Source: an uncultured Eubacteriales bacterium (lineage in GTDB: Bacteria > Bacillota > Clostridia > Christensenellales > Aristaeellaceae). From it: a stretch of 50,947 nucleotides of DNA. Below the pieces are notes generated by a model. The model worked only from the letters and a program-made list of their open reading frames with translations. It was not told the origin of the DNA and searched no databases. Made by a program: the position numbers and the translations under genes. Each line of letters opens with the position of its first letter. Within the stretch, counting starts at the first letter, position 1. Below, piece after piece: positions 1-8,837 of this stretch. The stretch covers positions 1 to 50,947 of the forward strand of contig CACWXY010000034.1 in assembly GCA_902764915.1 (NCBI GenBank). Direction: 5' to 3'.

Positions 1-139
1 GTAGAGTGGTCTTTTTTCCTGCATTTTTCAAGGCTGTAAGTCATCAAAAGTATTGGAATTTCCTAAAAAATTAGTAAAACCTTAACTTATTGACATTGGC
101 CCTGAGGGCTGTGCCGGGAATGGTATGGGAGAGAAAAGA

Positions 140-1489
140 TTACTGTGCGACTGCATCCACGACGGCAAGCTTGATTTCCAGATCCACGTATTCGCCTTCT
201 TCAGAAATCGCCGTATTGCTGTCAGTGATGCCCGGTGCGCGGTACACCTTGACGTGAATGACATCGTTTTCCTTATGCTCGGCAATGATGGAAGTGATCT
301 GGCTGACAGAGGTGATAATGTTGTCGTCCACATCCACGATGATATCGCCGCTCTGCATACCAGCTGCTTCCGCAGGGCTTCCACTCTCGACTTCCGAGAC
401 ATAGACGCCGTTGGGGATCAGGCCGGAGAGCACAGCCTGGGACCGTACATTGATGCTTGTGATCTTGATGCCCAGACGGGGCTTGCCGGTCAGGTCATTG
501 CCGGAAGAAGAGGCATTGGCATTGGTATCCGCTGTGGTGGTGTCCACGTCCGGCGTGGCAATCTTGCCGGAGAGCACATCGTTGATCAGCGGCTTGGCTG
601 CATTGATCGGGATGCAAAGGCCGATACCGTCAATGCTGGCACCGGAATAAGCAGTGCCGGAATACTTCAGTGTGGGGATACCCATGAGTTCACCGGTCAC
701 AGCGAACATGCCGCCGCCGCTGTTGCCGTTATTGATGGCAGCATCTACCTGAATCATGGTATTGCTGGTGGTTTCCTTGCGCCCATACTTGTCATAGGTG
801 GTGCTGGATACAGAACGGTTCAGAGCGGACACAATACCTGTTGTGACGGTGCCATAGAAGCGTTCAGCCAGCGGGTTTCCGATGCAGATGGCCCAGTCGC
901 CGACCTGCAGCGTATCACTGTCGCCCAGGGCAACAGGGTCCAGCTCCAGATCAGGGGCATAGACCACGGCTACATCCAGGTTCTCATCGGTGGCGACGAC
1001 CACGGCGTCGTACAGATCCGGCTCTTTCGAGTCTTCATTGCCGACGGTGACCTTCAGGCTGGAAGCGTTTTCTACCACGTGATTGTTGGTCAGAACATAA
1101 TGCGGGGCAATGACCACGCCGGAACCGGTGCCGGCCAGCACTTCTTCCTGACGGCTCTGGTCATTGTTGCCATAGTCGTTTCCATAGTTTCCGTAGTTTC
1201 CATAATTGCCGAAATTGCCGAAGCCGAAGTTGAAGAAGTCATCCCAGCCGGAGCCATAGGAATTGTTGGAGTAGCGGACAGTCTGATAATTCCGGATGCC
1301 GACGACGCTGGAACGCACCTGTGCGATTGCGTCGGTGAAAGGCGAGGTAACGATAACCTTTGTATCCTCAGCGGAGGCGGTGTTCTGGCTACGGAGCACG
1401 GCTGTGCTGCCGAGAATCATGACGAAGGCCAGTGTAATGGCCGCGATCTTTTTAAGGGTTGAGCGATTCATATCTGTAAAGCGTTTCAT
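140..1489 (-). CDS. HtrA/DegP-type serine protease with one PDZ domain
   Basis: A membrane-anchored, extracytoplasmic trypsin-like protease (family S1C) of 449 residues that would degrade or process damaged envelope proteins. The ATG at 1489 is chosen because an AGGAGG site lies just upstream; the frame stays open further upstream but without a site. A single hydrophobic segment near residues 12-32 acts as anchor or signal. A Gly/Asn/Tyr-rich linker (about 75-110) precedes the protease domain. The triad is visible: His137 in NNHVVEN, Asp172 in NLDVAVV and Ser257 in GNSGGG. A PDZ domain fills about residues 345-435. It is the last gene of the two-component cluster and lies about 110 bases after the preceding gene; a TATACT -10-like hexamer at 1551-1556 and a GC-rich palindrome in the gap suggest it may also have its own promoter. 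WalRK operons of Bacillota commonly end with an HtrA gene (htrC/yycK). Confidence 0.93.
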   Translation of the reverse strand: MKRFTDMNRSTLKKIAAITLAFVMILGSTAVLRSQNTASAEDTKVIVTSPFTDAIAQVRSSVVGIRNYQTVRYSNNSYGSGWDDFFNFGFGNFGNYGNYGNYGNDYGNNDQSRQEEVLAGTGSGVVIAPHYVLTNNHVVENASSLKVTVGNEDSKEPDLYDAVVVATDENLDVAVVYAPDLELDPVALGDSDTLQVGDWAICIGNPLAERFYGTVTTGIVSALNRSVSSTTYDKYGRKETTSNTMIQVDAAINNGNSGGGMFAVTGELMGIPTLKYSGTAYSGASIDGIGLCIPINAAKPLINDVLSGKIATPDVDTTTADTNANASSSGNDLTGKPRLGIKITSINVRSQAVLSGLIPNGVYVSEVESGSPAEAAGMQSGDIIVDVDDNIITSVSQITSIIAEHKENDVIHVKVYRAPGITDSNTAISEEGEYVDLEIKLAVVDAVAQ

Positions 1490-1596
1490 ATTCCGATCCT
1501 CCTGTCTTATCAATTGGCATCCCGGGGAGCTCTCCCGGTCTGCAATGATGAGTATAGAGGTGAATTTTGACAGAATTATGACGCAATCGTGAACAA

Positions 1597-3054
1597 TTAC
1601 CGATCTTTTTCCAAAGAGGGCGAGGACGGGATGTCCAGATGGAAGGCGGGCAGCAGAAGGTGCAGGATGCCTGCCGTGACAGCCCCCAGGAGAATCGCAT
1701 AGCCCAGCCCTGCCGGAGACGGTCTGGTCAGGAAGACAATCAGAGCGGAGAGCAGAATATAGCTGCCGCCGGAGAGCAGAATCGGAAGACGGTCGGGCAG
1801 CAGCGCATAGGGAAAACGCAGAAGGAGGCACACGAACAGCACTGTCAGATGGCACAGACTTCCCAGCCCCGCGGAGGCGGGAAGCGCACCGAATACGAAG
1901 CGTCCGAAAAGCCCCAGCGCCAGGGAAGCGGCGCACATGCCAATGATGCGCCATGGAGGTGTGACTTCGGACACGGGTATGCCCCGACGGTCCAGTGCAA
2001 TGGCGGGTGCGGCGGAGACGAGAAGGAGAAGAAGCCCCGGAAGATAGCTGCCGGTCAGCAGACCCAGAAGGGAAAAAGCGCCAAGCAGTCCCGCGGCACT
2101 CACAAAGAAGGCATGGCGCCCTGTGCGCCGGGCGATCTCCGATGCCATGGCATCGGAAAAATCCGCAGGTGCGCCTGTCTCTGCTGCCATCAGAAGATGA
2201 GATGGATCCGATGTCAGCGGGATCTGCGGTGCCACAATCTGCACGGGCTGATAGCCAGTGCCTTCCAGCGGCAGGGCATAGACGGGAAAGTCAGAGCCGC
2301 ACCGGGCGGTAGCGACATCAATGGCTTCCTGGCAGGGTACATCCACTACATGCAGGGTCAGACCTCCCAGATAGGTCAGCTGCAGAGGCAGTTCCGATTC
2401 CAGTGCCGTAAAGAACAGAATGGCCTGCCGGGGCAGGGCACGCAGGGACAGGCGCTCTTCATCCGTCAGAGGCTGCACCTGGCTGCCCGCCATGATATGG
2501 GTGCAGTGGCTGAGAAGAATGTCGCGCTGCTCCAGGCTGTCCGCATCGGTGAGAAAGAAGGTGCGATGCTGACTGCCGTCGCGGAAGCAGGAGCCGTGAA
2601 CGCCCCAGACTTCGGTTTCGGACAGATACGGATACTGCTTTCGAAACTGGGAACGCTGGATCCGGAGCTGGGAGAGCAGTGCCTGAAGAGACGCACTGTC
2701 ATGGGTATCCTCAGCCATCAGTGTCAGGGCAGCGCAGAGCATGGCGCCGGAGGGCAGCGAACGCAGTCGGGAGGCAGGATATTCCTCACTGCCTACATGC
2801 AGAACGCCTTCCAGCTGCTGTCCGCGAAGAAAGAAGGACTGCGGGACCGCAAAACCTCTCAGGGCCTGCACCCAGGGTATGGGGGACGTAAACGCCCAGC
2901 CTTTTTCACCGGGCAGGTTCGCGTGATCGCGAAGACGGATAAAGAGAAACAGGATTCCCAGCAGAAGGGCCGACAGCGGGCTCAGGACAGGCAGGGGAAT
3001 CGCTAACAGAAGCAAGCTCAGGATCAGGAAGATCCTTCGTGACGGCCAGCGCAT
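1597..3054 (-). CDS. Membrane protein resembling a degenerate P-type (Ca2+-type) ATPase
   Basis: Predicted 485 residues. The ATG at 3054 has a GAGGAGG site 10 bases upstream; a GTG at 3084 is open but less convincing. Two N-terminal membrane segments (about 8-36) precede a soluble region of roughly 270 residues, then about five more membrane segments (about 315-470). The stretch LSHCTHIMAGSQVQPLTDEE (181-200) strongly resembles the nucleotide-binding-domain segment of calcium P-type ATPases, and APAIALDRRG (349-358) resembles the LPALALG segment after their M6 helix. The phosphorylation motif DKTGT, the actuator TGES motif and the TGDN/GDGxND motifs are all absent, so pumping is not expected. 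It may be a regulatory relic, perhaps sensing nucleotide or scaffolding. It sits between the GerMN proteins and htrA, overlapping nothing, and is probably cotranscribed. The family assignment is by eye. Confidence 0.75.
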   Translation of the reverse strand: MRWPSRRIFLILSLLLLAIPLPVLSPLSALLLGILFLFIRLRDHANLPGEKGWAFTSPIPWVQALRGFAVPQSFFLRGQQLEGVLHVGSEEYPASRLRSLPSGAMLCAALTLMAEDTHDSASLQALLSQLRIQRSQFRKQYPYLSETEVWGVHGSCFRDGSQHRTFFLTDADSLEQRDILLSHCTHIMAGSQVQPLTDEERLSLRALPRQAILFFTALESELPLQLTYLGGLTLHVVDVPCQEAIDVATARCGSDFPVYALPLEGTGYQPVQIVAPQIPLTSDPSHLLMAAETGAPADFSDAMASEIARRTGRHAFFVSAAGLLGAFSLLGLLTGSYLPGLLLLLVSAAPAIALDRRGIPVSEVTPPWRIIGMCAASLALGLFGRFVFGALPASAGLGSLCHLTVLFVCLLLRFPYALLPDRLPILLSGGSYILLSALIVFLTRPSPAGLGYAILLGAVTAGILHLLLPAFHLDIPSSPSLEKDR

Positions 3055-3076
3055 GTCTCGGATACCTCCTCGATGC

Positions 3077-4588
3077 TCAGCCACGGTTCTGATTGATCAG
3101 GCTGTAATTGAGATAGAAAACACCGCCCCAGAAGATATTGCCCCCCAGTGTCTGCGGCATGGCACCGTCAAAGAAAAAGCGGACACGGCTGATGTGCAGC
3201 GCTTCACAGAAGGTGGTGACCAGACTGTAGCACAGGAGCATTTCCTGATCCCCCGAAATGGCGGAAAACAGGCGCATGGAGCGCGGGGAGAGGTTGACAA
3301 GGAGCGTGTCGTCCTGCATGGCGAGCCCCAGCACATCCTCTTCGTTCAGCCCCGGCGGGACTGTGGCGGAAAGCCCGGTTTGCCGCTCCGTGTCTGTAAC
3401 GCCTTCAGATAGCAGTCGCAGAAGCGTGGGAATATCCTCTGTGGTGCCGGTGGGTACAGAGCGGGTGATCGCCGTCAGCGCGCGGTCCTTGGCCACATAG
3501 AAGCGGGCGGTATCCCGCAGAAAACTCTGATACTGCCGCCGGTACTGATATCCGTCCTCAAAGGTGAGCATGCCGAATTCATCGTCATACAGGCTGGTCA
3601 TCAGTGTGGAACCGGAAAAGATCCGTACGGCGCCAACCGAGGGAATCAGGGTTGTCAGAGTCATGACCAGCGAGGCCAGCAGATTGATGGGCCGCACGCC
3701 CATGAGGGACAGACGGCTTTCCAGCTCAGACTGGAAATGCAGTGTCAGAAGGCGCCCGCCGCCGGCGAGTTCACTGACCTCCACATCTCCGGAAAGCAGA
3801 GATGCGATGTCTGCACTGTCACACAGGGGCAGATAATGGGCCCCCTGGGAGAGTGCACTGATCAGGCCTTCTGCCAGAATGGCAGGCGTCTGTCCGTCAA
3901 AACTGAGCGTTCGCACTTCGGGCATGCAGCCCAGTTCATCGGAGAGCGGAAAGTACAGTGTTGCATTCAGACTGAGCGGAATCTCTGCAGGGTTTTCTCC
4001 CAGCGGTGTTGCCCGGGTGCGCATCTGCTCCCAGAGCACGGGCAGTTCCACCCCACTGTGCGCCGTGACGCTGCCGCAGGGCAGGTAATCCGCCACATCC
4101 ATGCCCACGGCGCGGTCCGCAATGAGCAGGTTGATGGAGTGTATGCCGTTGATGCCGTCCAGGGAGGCCGCCATGCACAGCGACAGGGTATACAGGTCCT
4201 GCGCGTCCAGTGCCAGTGCCGAGGAATCCAGATTGACAGTACATATGCCCGAGGATACCTCCACCGGCATTTTTCCATACAGATGCAGGTCCGTTTCGCC
4301 GCCCGGCGACTGGGTCTGCTGATCTGCGGGATGCATGAACAGAGCCTGCAGAATCGTGCGTGCGCTCATCTGCCCACGGGGCAGAGTAAACGTCATGGGA
4401 TCCGCGAACAGATTCCGACCATCCAGGGACGGAAAGTACAGAGGCAGGGATGTCTGGTAGCGCATTTCATCCACTGTCTCCGGTGCGCTGTAGGGGGAGA
4501 GAACCTCCGGCAGCAGAGACTCGCTGTGCGCAGGCGCATGCCCCAGGGCGAGCGTTATGGCCAACAGACAGGAAAGGATTCGTCTCAT
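3077..4588 (-). CDS. Secreted protein with three GerMN-like domains
   Basis: A 503-residue exported protein with a signal peptide (residues 1-22, cleavage near AHS). Three consecutive segments look like GerMN modules: about 45-170 (starts LPLYFPSLDG), about 205-350 (ATLYFPLSDE, then the typical leucine-rich helix and VNL strand), and about 370-500. GerMN is found in spore-germination GerM and in actinobacterial LpqB, where it acts outside the membrane beside a two-component sensor. The start overlaps the stop of the upstream GerMN lipoprotein gene by four bases (ATGA), which indicates translational coupling. There is no lipobox here, unlike its neighbour. Likely partner or modulator of the histidine kinase two genes upstream; that role is inference from context. 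Confidence 0.82.
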   Translation of the reverse strand: MRRILSCLLAITLALGHAPAHSESLLPEVLSPYSAPETVDEMRYQTSLPLYFPSLDGRNLFADPMTFTLPRGQMSARTILQALFMHPADQQTQSPGGETDLHLYGKMPVEVSSGICTVNLDSSALALDAQDLYTLSLCMAASLDGINGIHSINLLIADRAVGMDVADYLPCGSVTAHSGVELPVLWEQMRTRATPLGENPAEIPLSLNATLYFPLSDELGCMPEVRTLSFDGQTPAILAEGLISALSQGAHYLPLCDSADIASLLSGDVEVSELAGGGRLLTLHFQSELESRLSLMGVRPINLLASLVMTLTTLIPSVGAVRIFSGSTLMTSLYDDEFGMLTFEDGYQYRRQYQSFLRDTARFYVAKDRALTAITRSVPTGTTEDIPTLLRLLSEGVTDTERQTGLSATVPPGLNEEDVLGLAMQDDTLLVNLSPRSMRLFSAISGDQEMLLCYSLVTTFCEALHISRVRFFFDGAMPQTLGGNIFWGGVFYLNYSLINQNRG

Positions 4589-5586
4589 GGGCGTTCCTCC
4601 TCAAGCCAGGCGGTCAGCTGCGGCATGGAGATCTTCCACAGACCGTCTGTGCGCTGCAAACGAAGCACATGGACTGCACTAGCGTAGGATCGGGCGTTCT
4701 GTGTCGTCAGCTGTCCGGAAACAGCAAAGGTTGCTTCGCTTCCGTCCAGCGACAGCCCGAACCCGGAGAGGGTAAAGGAAGTGAGCCGGGGAAGCGAATC
4801 CATCTGTGCAAGGAAGTCGGTATAGTTGGGCTTGGCAAGGCCTGTCTGGGAATCCGTATCGGCCACACTGGCGTACAGCCGGTCCCAGGAACGGGCAATA
4901 TAGAGATTCAGAATCCGCTGAAGGCTTACGGACGGGGTAAGCAGGTAGGCGGAGGAGCGGGTAAAGGGCTCTGCCAGAACCGAATCCTCGGAGTCGTCCA
5001 GAAAGTAATTCTGCTTCAGGCGCAGTGTTCCGGTCTCCGAAGCGTCCTGCTCGACCAGTACCTGAATGCGGTCCAGATCGCTGTTTTCTGTAAGCGTTGC
5101 GGTAAGCGCCTGCATGCACAGCTTCCGGCGCAGCGGGCATTCCGTCAGCCAGTAATCATACTCCTGCCAGTCCACGGGCTCATCCGCGTAGGGCTGCATG
5201 AGTTCCTCGGAGAAGGTGACAAAAAGCGTACGCCCGGAAACCGCCGTGGACAGCAGACGTGTGCCCTGAGGAAAAAGGGACGTGAGTCCGGATACGGAGG
5301 GGCCGGAAAGCAGTGCCTGGATCAAGGCAGTTTCATAGGAAACATTGCCGGTGCGCTGGATATAGCGGAACTCGCTGCCCAGATAGGCCTCGTCTTCCAT
5401 GCGGAAATACAGGGCGGACGGCTTGGATGCTTCGCGGAGCACCGGGTCCAGGGGTTCCGGCAGAATGCCCTGGCTTCCCGGGGCCAGCGTGGTTACCGAG
5501 GAGCGCAGGAGCGTGGACGGGGATGCACATGCGCAGAGCAGCGAAAGCATCAGAAGACAGAGGAGACAGAGGCGGAATCGTTTCAT
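4585..5586 (-). CDS. GerMN-domain lipoprotein, LpqB-like
   Basis: A 333-residue lipoprotein. The N-terminus has basic residues, a leucine-rich core and a lipobox ending LLCAC near residues 16-20, so it should be anchored to the outer face of the membrane. Residues about 55-165 form a GerMN-like domain (ALYFRMEDE..., helix ALIQALLSGP, then LFVTFSEEL). The C-terminal third (about 225-330) looks like an NTF2-like alpha+beta domain. It overlaps the kinase gene by four bases upstream and the second GerMN gene by four bases downstream, so the three are coupled. Actinobacterial LpqB has GerMN and follows mtrA-mtrB in the same way, which makes this a likely accessory of the sensor kinase. No similarity to YycH or YycI was recognised. 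Confidence 0.82.
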   Translation of the reverse strand: MKRFRLCLLCLLMLSLLCACASPSTLLRSSVTTLAPGSQGILPEPLDPVLREASKPSALYFRMEDEAYLGSEFRYIQRTGNVSYETALIQALLSGPSVSGLTSLFPQGTRLLSTAVSGRTLFVTFSEELMQPYADEPVDWQEYDYWLTECPLRRKLCMQALTATLTENSDLDRIQVLVEQDASETGTLRLKQNYFLDDSEDSVLAEPFTRSSAYLLTPSVSLQRILNLYIARSWDRLYASVADTDSQTGLAKPNYTDFLAQMDSLPRLTSFTLSGFGLSLDGSEATFAVSGQLTTQNARSYASAVHVLRLQRTDGLWKISMPQLTAWLEEERP

Positions 5587-6995
5587 GCCGTGATCTCTCC
5601 TTCCTGGTGCAGCGGCAGGCGTACGGTAAACGTGGAGCCCTTTCCCAGCTCGGAAGTGAGGGTGATCTCGCCGTGGTGCAGGAGCACCAGCTGCCGGACT
5701 ATCGACAGTCCCAGACCATTGCCGCCGGTCTCACGGGAGCGCGCCTTATCTACGCGATAAAAGCGTTCGAACACGTGAACCTGGTCTTCCGGGGCTATAC
5801 CGACGCCGTGGTCCTCCACGGCAATCACTGCGTCCTTTCCGGACTGGGACAGACGTATGAGGATTTTCTCCCCGTCGGGGGAGTACTTCATCGCATTTTC
5901 AATCAGATTGTACAGCACCTGGGAGAGCTTGGCGCCGTCCGCTGTCAGGCTCAGACTGCCGGGGGAAGAAAGGACAATGGACTGGCGGCGCTGCTCGGCG
6001 GCGGGGTCCAGCAGATGAATGGTATCCTGAACCAGCATGGGCAGATCAATGGTCTCCCACTGCATCTTGGTATTGCCGGCATCCATGCGCGTCAGTGTCA
6101 GCAGGTCCGATACAATGTCCGTCAGACGGTCAATCTCATGATTCATATCCTGCAGGAACTCCTGCCGCAGGTCCTGCGGCATGTCCGGCTGATAGAGCAC
6201 GTTTTCCAGAAGAATCTTCATGGTGGTCATGGGCGTTTTCAGCTCATGACTGGCATTGGAGACAAACTGGTTGCGGGACTGATCCAGCTGTTCCAGCTGT
6301 TCAGCCATGGTATTGTATGCCATGGCGAGATTGCGGATTTCCCCGGATCCGGATACTCTGGCGCGGACGCTCAGATCGCCTTTGCCCATGGACTGTATGG
6401 TCCGGGTCAGGCTTTGGATGGGTTTGGTGAGAATGTGTGAGAAGATGATGGCTGCAAGAATGGCTGCAAAGCCGGCGGCTCCGGCAATCATCATCATCTG
6501 GCGATGCACATCCGAGAGGGACTGCATCATCTCTGTGACAGTGGATACATACAGAAGTATCCCCAGTGTACCCCGGGTGCCTGTGAGGCGCGCCGCGCAG
6601 TAGGAAGCGTAGGCCGCGCTGTCAGAGAGCACGGAGTTTTCTCCCAGGGGATGGATGCCGTAGGCAGAAGGCGCGTCCCCGCCCAGCACTGTCAGGACTT
6701 CGGGAATATCAAGCCGCACGCCCATCAGACGCGCATAGGAGTCAAACTGGACCTTGCCGTCTCTGTCCAGAACCATCAGGCGTCCTCCCAGCTCCGCACC
6801 GGAGGACTGGAGCGTCTCATTCAGCGCATCAGAGGCCGCAGACTGAAAAAGCGGCGCAACCGTGGTGGCAAGCCTCTCCAGGGAGAGGCTGTCCTCACGA
6901 ATGCGCTGCTCGTACAGATAGTCGCTCACAAAACCGGTCAGACGGGAGGCCATCACGCCAAACGATACACCGATGATCACGAAGAAAACCAGCAT
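5583..6995 (-). CDS. Two-component sensor histidine kinase
   Basis: A membrane kinase that phosphorylates the response regulator encoded just upstream. From the ATG at 6995 it has 470 residues: membrane segment 1 at the start, extracytoplasmic domain about 23-165, membrane segment 2 about 166-190, HAMP about 190-240, HisKA with the H box SNASHELKTP (His250), and an HATPase domain with N box NLIENAMKYS, G1 DHGVGI and G2 GNGLGLS. There is no PAS domain between HAMP and HisKA, unlike WalK. The start is uncertain: the frame remains open upstream and reads RIRFLSIRWQI directly before the ATG, which is what kinases of this class normally carry at their N-terminus, yet no ATG, GTG or TTG is present there and the 6995 ATG has no good ribosome binding site. 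An ATA at 7023-7025 is a possible non-standard start. Confidence 0.92.
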   Translation of the reverse strand: MLVFFVIIGVSFGVMASRLTGFVSDYLYEQRIREDSLSLERLATTVAPLFQSAASDALNETLQSSGAELGGRLMVLDRDGKVQFDSYARLMGVRLDIPEVLTVLGGDAPSAYGIHPLGENSVLSDSAAYASYCAARLTGTRGTLGILLYVSTVTEMMQSLSDVHRQMMMIAGAAGFAAILAAIIFSHILTKPIQSLTRTIQSMGKGDLSVRARVSGSGEIRNLAMAYNTMAEQLEQLDQSRNQFVSNASHELKTPMTTMKILLENVLYQPDMPQDLRQEFLQDMNHEIDRLTDIVSDLLTLTRMDAGNTKMQWETIDLPMLVQDTIHLLDPAAEQRRQSIVLSSPGSLSLTADGAKLSQVLYNLIENAMKYSPDGEKILIRLSQSGKDAVIAVEDHGVGIAPEDQVHVFERFYRVDKARSRETGGNGLGLSIVRQLVLLHHGEITLTSELGKGSTFTVRLPLHQEGEITA

Positions 6996-7029
6996 GATCT
7001 GCCATCGGATACTGAGAAACCGTATCCGA

Positions 7030-7728
7030 TCAGTCTCTTTCCGTGAAATAGTAACCGACCCCCCACTTGGTCAAGATATACTCAGGCTCAGAGGTGCGTT
7101 TTTCAATCTTTTCCCGCAGACGGCGGATGTGTACATCCACAGTCCGCTCATCTCCGTCAAAGTTTGGCTCCCAGAGCAGTTCCAGCAGCTGCTTGCGTGA
7201 GAATACCTTGCCGCGGTTGTTGACAAACAGCAGGAGCAGCTCGTACTCCCGGCTGGTCAGCCGCAGCTCTTTTCCGCGCAGGGTAATATAGTGACGGGCA
7301 GGCGTAATCTCCAGATCCATCACTTTAATGGTGTGCTGTTCGTGCTCTATGCGCGGGTAGACGCTTTGGGTGCGCCGAAAAATGGCACGGATGCGTGCCT
7401 TGACCTCTAGTACATTAAAGGGCTTGGCAATGTAATCGTCTGCCCCGTATTCCAGTCCCAGAATGCGATCCATTTCGTCACCCTTGGCGGTGAGCATCAG
7501 AATCGGAACCTCACTGACCTCCCGGATCCGCTGACAGACCTCGAACCCGTCCATTTTGGGGAGCATGACGTCCAGGAGAATCAGATCAATGGAATCCCTG
7601 GAGAACTTGTTCAGGGCCTCTTCGCCGTCCAAGGCGCTGTCTACACTATAGCCTTCCTGCTCAAGGGCATACTTCAGTCCCTTGACAATCAAAGGTTCGT
7701 CATCTACCAGCAATATCCGCTTGCTCAC
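7030..7728 (-). CDS. OmpR/PhoB-family response regulator
   Basis: A 232-residue DNA-binding regulator, the usual length for this family. The GTG at 7728 (protein start VSKRILLVDD) is chosen because AAGGTGG lies five bases upstream; the open frame continues upstream but encodes unrelated sequence. The receiver domain has the acidic pair Asp9-Asp10, phosphoacceptor Asp53 in LILLDVMLP, Thr80 in LTAKGD and the conserved Lys in IAKPF. A winged-helix trans_reg_C domain fills the last 100 residues and ends with the family-typical WGVGYYF. It is the first gene of the minus-strand operon that continues with the kinase and GerMN genes. Its sequence and neighbourhood resemble WalR/PhoP-type regulators, but orthology is not certain. 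Confidence 0.95.
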   Translation of the reverse strand: MSKRILLVDDEPLIVKGLKYALEQEGYSVDSALDGEEALNKFSRDSIDLILLDVMLPKMDGFEVCQRIREVSEVPILMLTAKGDEMDRILGLEYGADDYIAKPFNVLEVKARIRAIFRRTQSVYPRIEHEQHTIKVMDLEITPARHYITLRGKELRLTSREYELLLLFVNNRGKVFSRKQLLELLWEPNFDGDERTVDVHIRRLREKIEKRTSEPEYILTKWGVGYYFTERD

Positions 7729-7800
7729 AGGTTCCACCTTCCCATCGTCTCCGGGCACAAAACAGGCCAGACACGCCATTCTGTGCCATATCCTTAACGT

Positions 7801-7829
7801 ATTGTAAAACAGAATGCGCGGAATTGCAA
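7801..7829 (-). promoter_or_regulatory. Sigma-A promoter of the two-component operon
   Basis: Minus-strand TTGCAA (7824-7829), 17-base spacer, TACAAT (7801-7806). It lies about 72 bases upstream of the response-regulator GTG, a normal leader length. Confidence 0.65.
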
Positions 7830-7913
7830 GAAAAAAACGGCGCATTTTGTCACAAATACGCCGAAATAAGTCAGAAATATGACGCGAAAGACATAAAAAG
7901 GACTGTAATGTAA

Positions 7914-8825
7914 TCAGTAGGCATTGATACGGCGGAAATAGGAACGCAGGTTTTCTCCGGCAATGCCTTCCACATCGGAGGATGACATGCCGGCCGCCTT
8001 CATGGCCTCCAGCAGGGCGGGAATGCAGTCCGCGCCTTCCAGTCCCTGGGGGGTGGTTTCGATGCCGTCAAAGTCCGAGCCAAACCCGACGATCTTCTGC
8101 CCGCCCATCTGGCAGATGTGGTCAATATGCCGCACCACCGTTGCAATATCGGCTTTTCCCTCCGCAGAGAGGAAAGAGGGGTAGAAATTGATCCCGATAT
8201 AGCCGCCTTCCCGGATCATCAGGCGGATCTGGTCATCTGTCAGATTGCGGAAATGGGGGCACAGCGCGCTGCAGCAGGAATGGGAAGCCATGGGTGGAAC
8301 GTCGGTGTGTGCAAAGATGTCATAGAAGCCGGCTTCATTGAGATGGGACACATCTACAGCCATATGCTCCTTCTGCATCTCACGTACCACGGTCAGTCCG
8401 AAGGACGTAAGTCCTGTCGATGCACCTGACTTGGCCGGGAACCCGATGCGGTTTTCATGGTTCCAGGTCAGGGCCACCATTCTCACGCCCAGTCTGCGGT
8501 AGTCCTCCACAAGGTAGGCACCGTCTTCAAAGACTTCACCGCCTTCCACGGAAAGCATGAAGGCGTGTTCGCCGTCGCCGACTTCGTCGGGATCATCCAC
8601 CTGATGAATGCCTGCCTTTTCCATAACAGCGCGGGCGCCCAGCTCCGCGTGCACGATGGCATTTACATCACCTTCCCGGCCTTTCGGTCCAGTCCAGAGT
8701 GCAAAGGTCTGCAGGGAAATGCCGCCTGTGCGCAGCTTTTCCGGAGTGATCATGAGAGAATCGGGTTTCGCCTTATGTACACCCAGGGCATAGAGGGTAT
8801 CGGAGTGGGTATCGACGATAAACAT
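7914..8825 (-). CDS. Membrane dipeptidase (renal dipeptidase family, M19)
   Basis: A zinc-dependent dipeptidase of 303 residues. The family hallmarks are present in order: the N-terminal DTHSDT metal motif, a WNHEN segment, DVSHLNEAG, MASHSC and GSDFDGIE near the C-terminus. The family hydrolyses dipeptides, including some with D-residues at the second position. No signal peptide is seen, so the bacterial protein is expected in the cytosol. Twelve bases separate it from rpiB upstream, so the two are probably one transcript. No obvious metabolic link joins the two. Confidence 0.93.
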   Translation of the reverse strand: MFIVDTHSDTLYALGVHKAKPDSLMITPEKLRTGGISLQTFALWTGPKGREGDVNAIVHAELGARAVMEKAGIHQVDDPDEVGDGEHAFMLSVEGGEVFEDGAYLVEDYRRLGVRMVALTWNHENRIGFPAKSGASTGLTSFGLTVVREMQKEHMAVDVSHLNEAGFYDIFAHTDVPPMASHSCCSALCPHFRNLTDDQIRLMIREGGYIGINFYPSFLSAEGKADIATVVRHIDHICQMGGQKIVGFGSDFDGIETTPQGLEGADCIPALLEAMKAAGMSSSDVEGIAGENLRSYFRRINAY

Positions 8826-8837
8826 GGCTTGGCCTCC

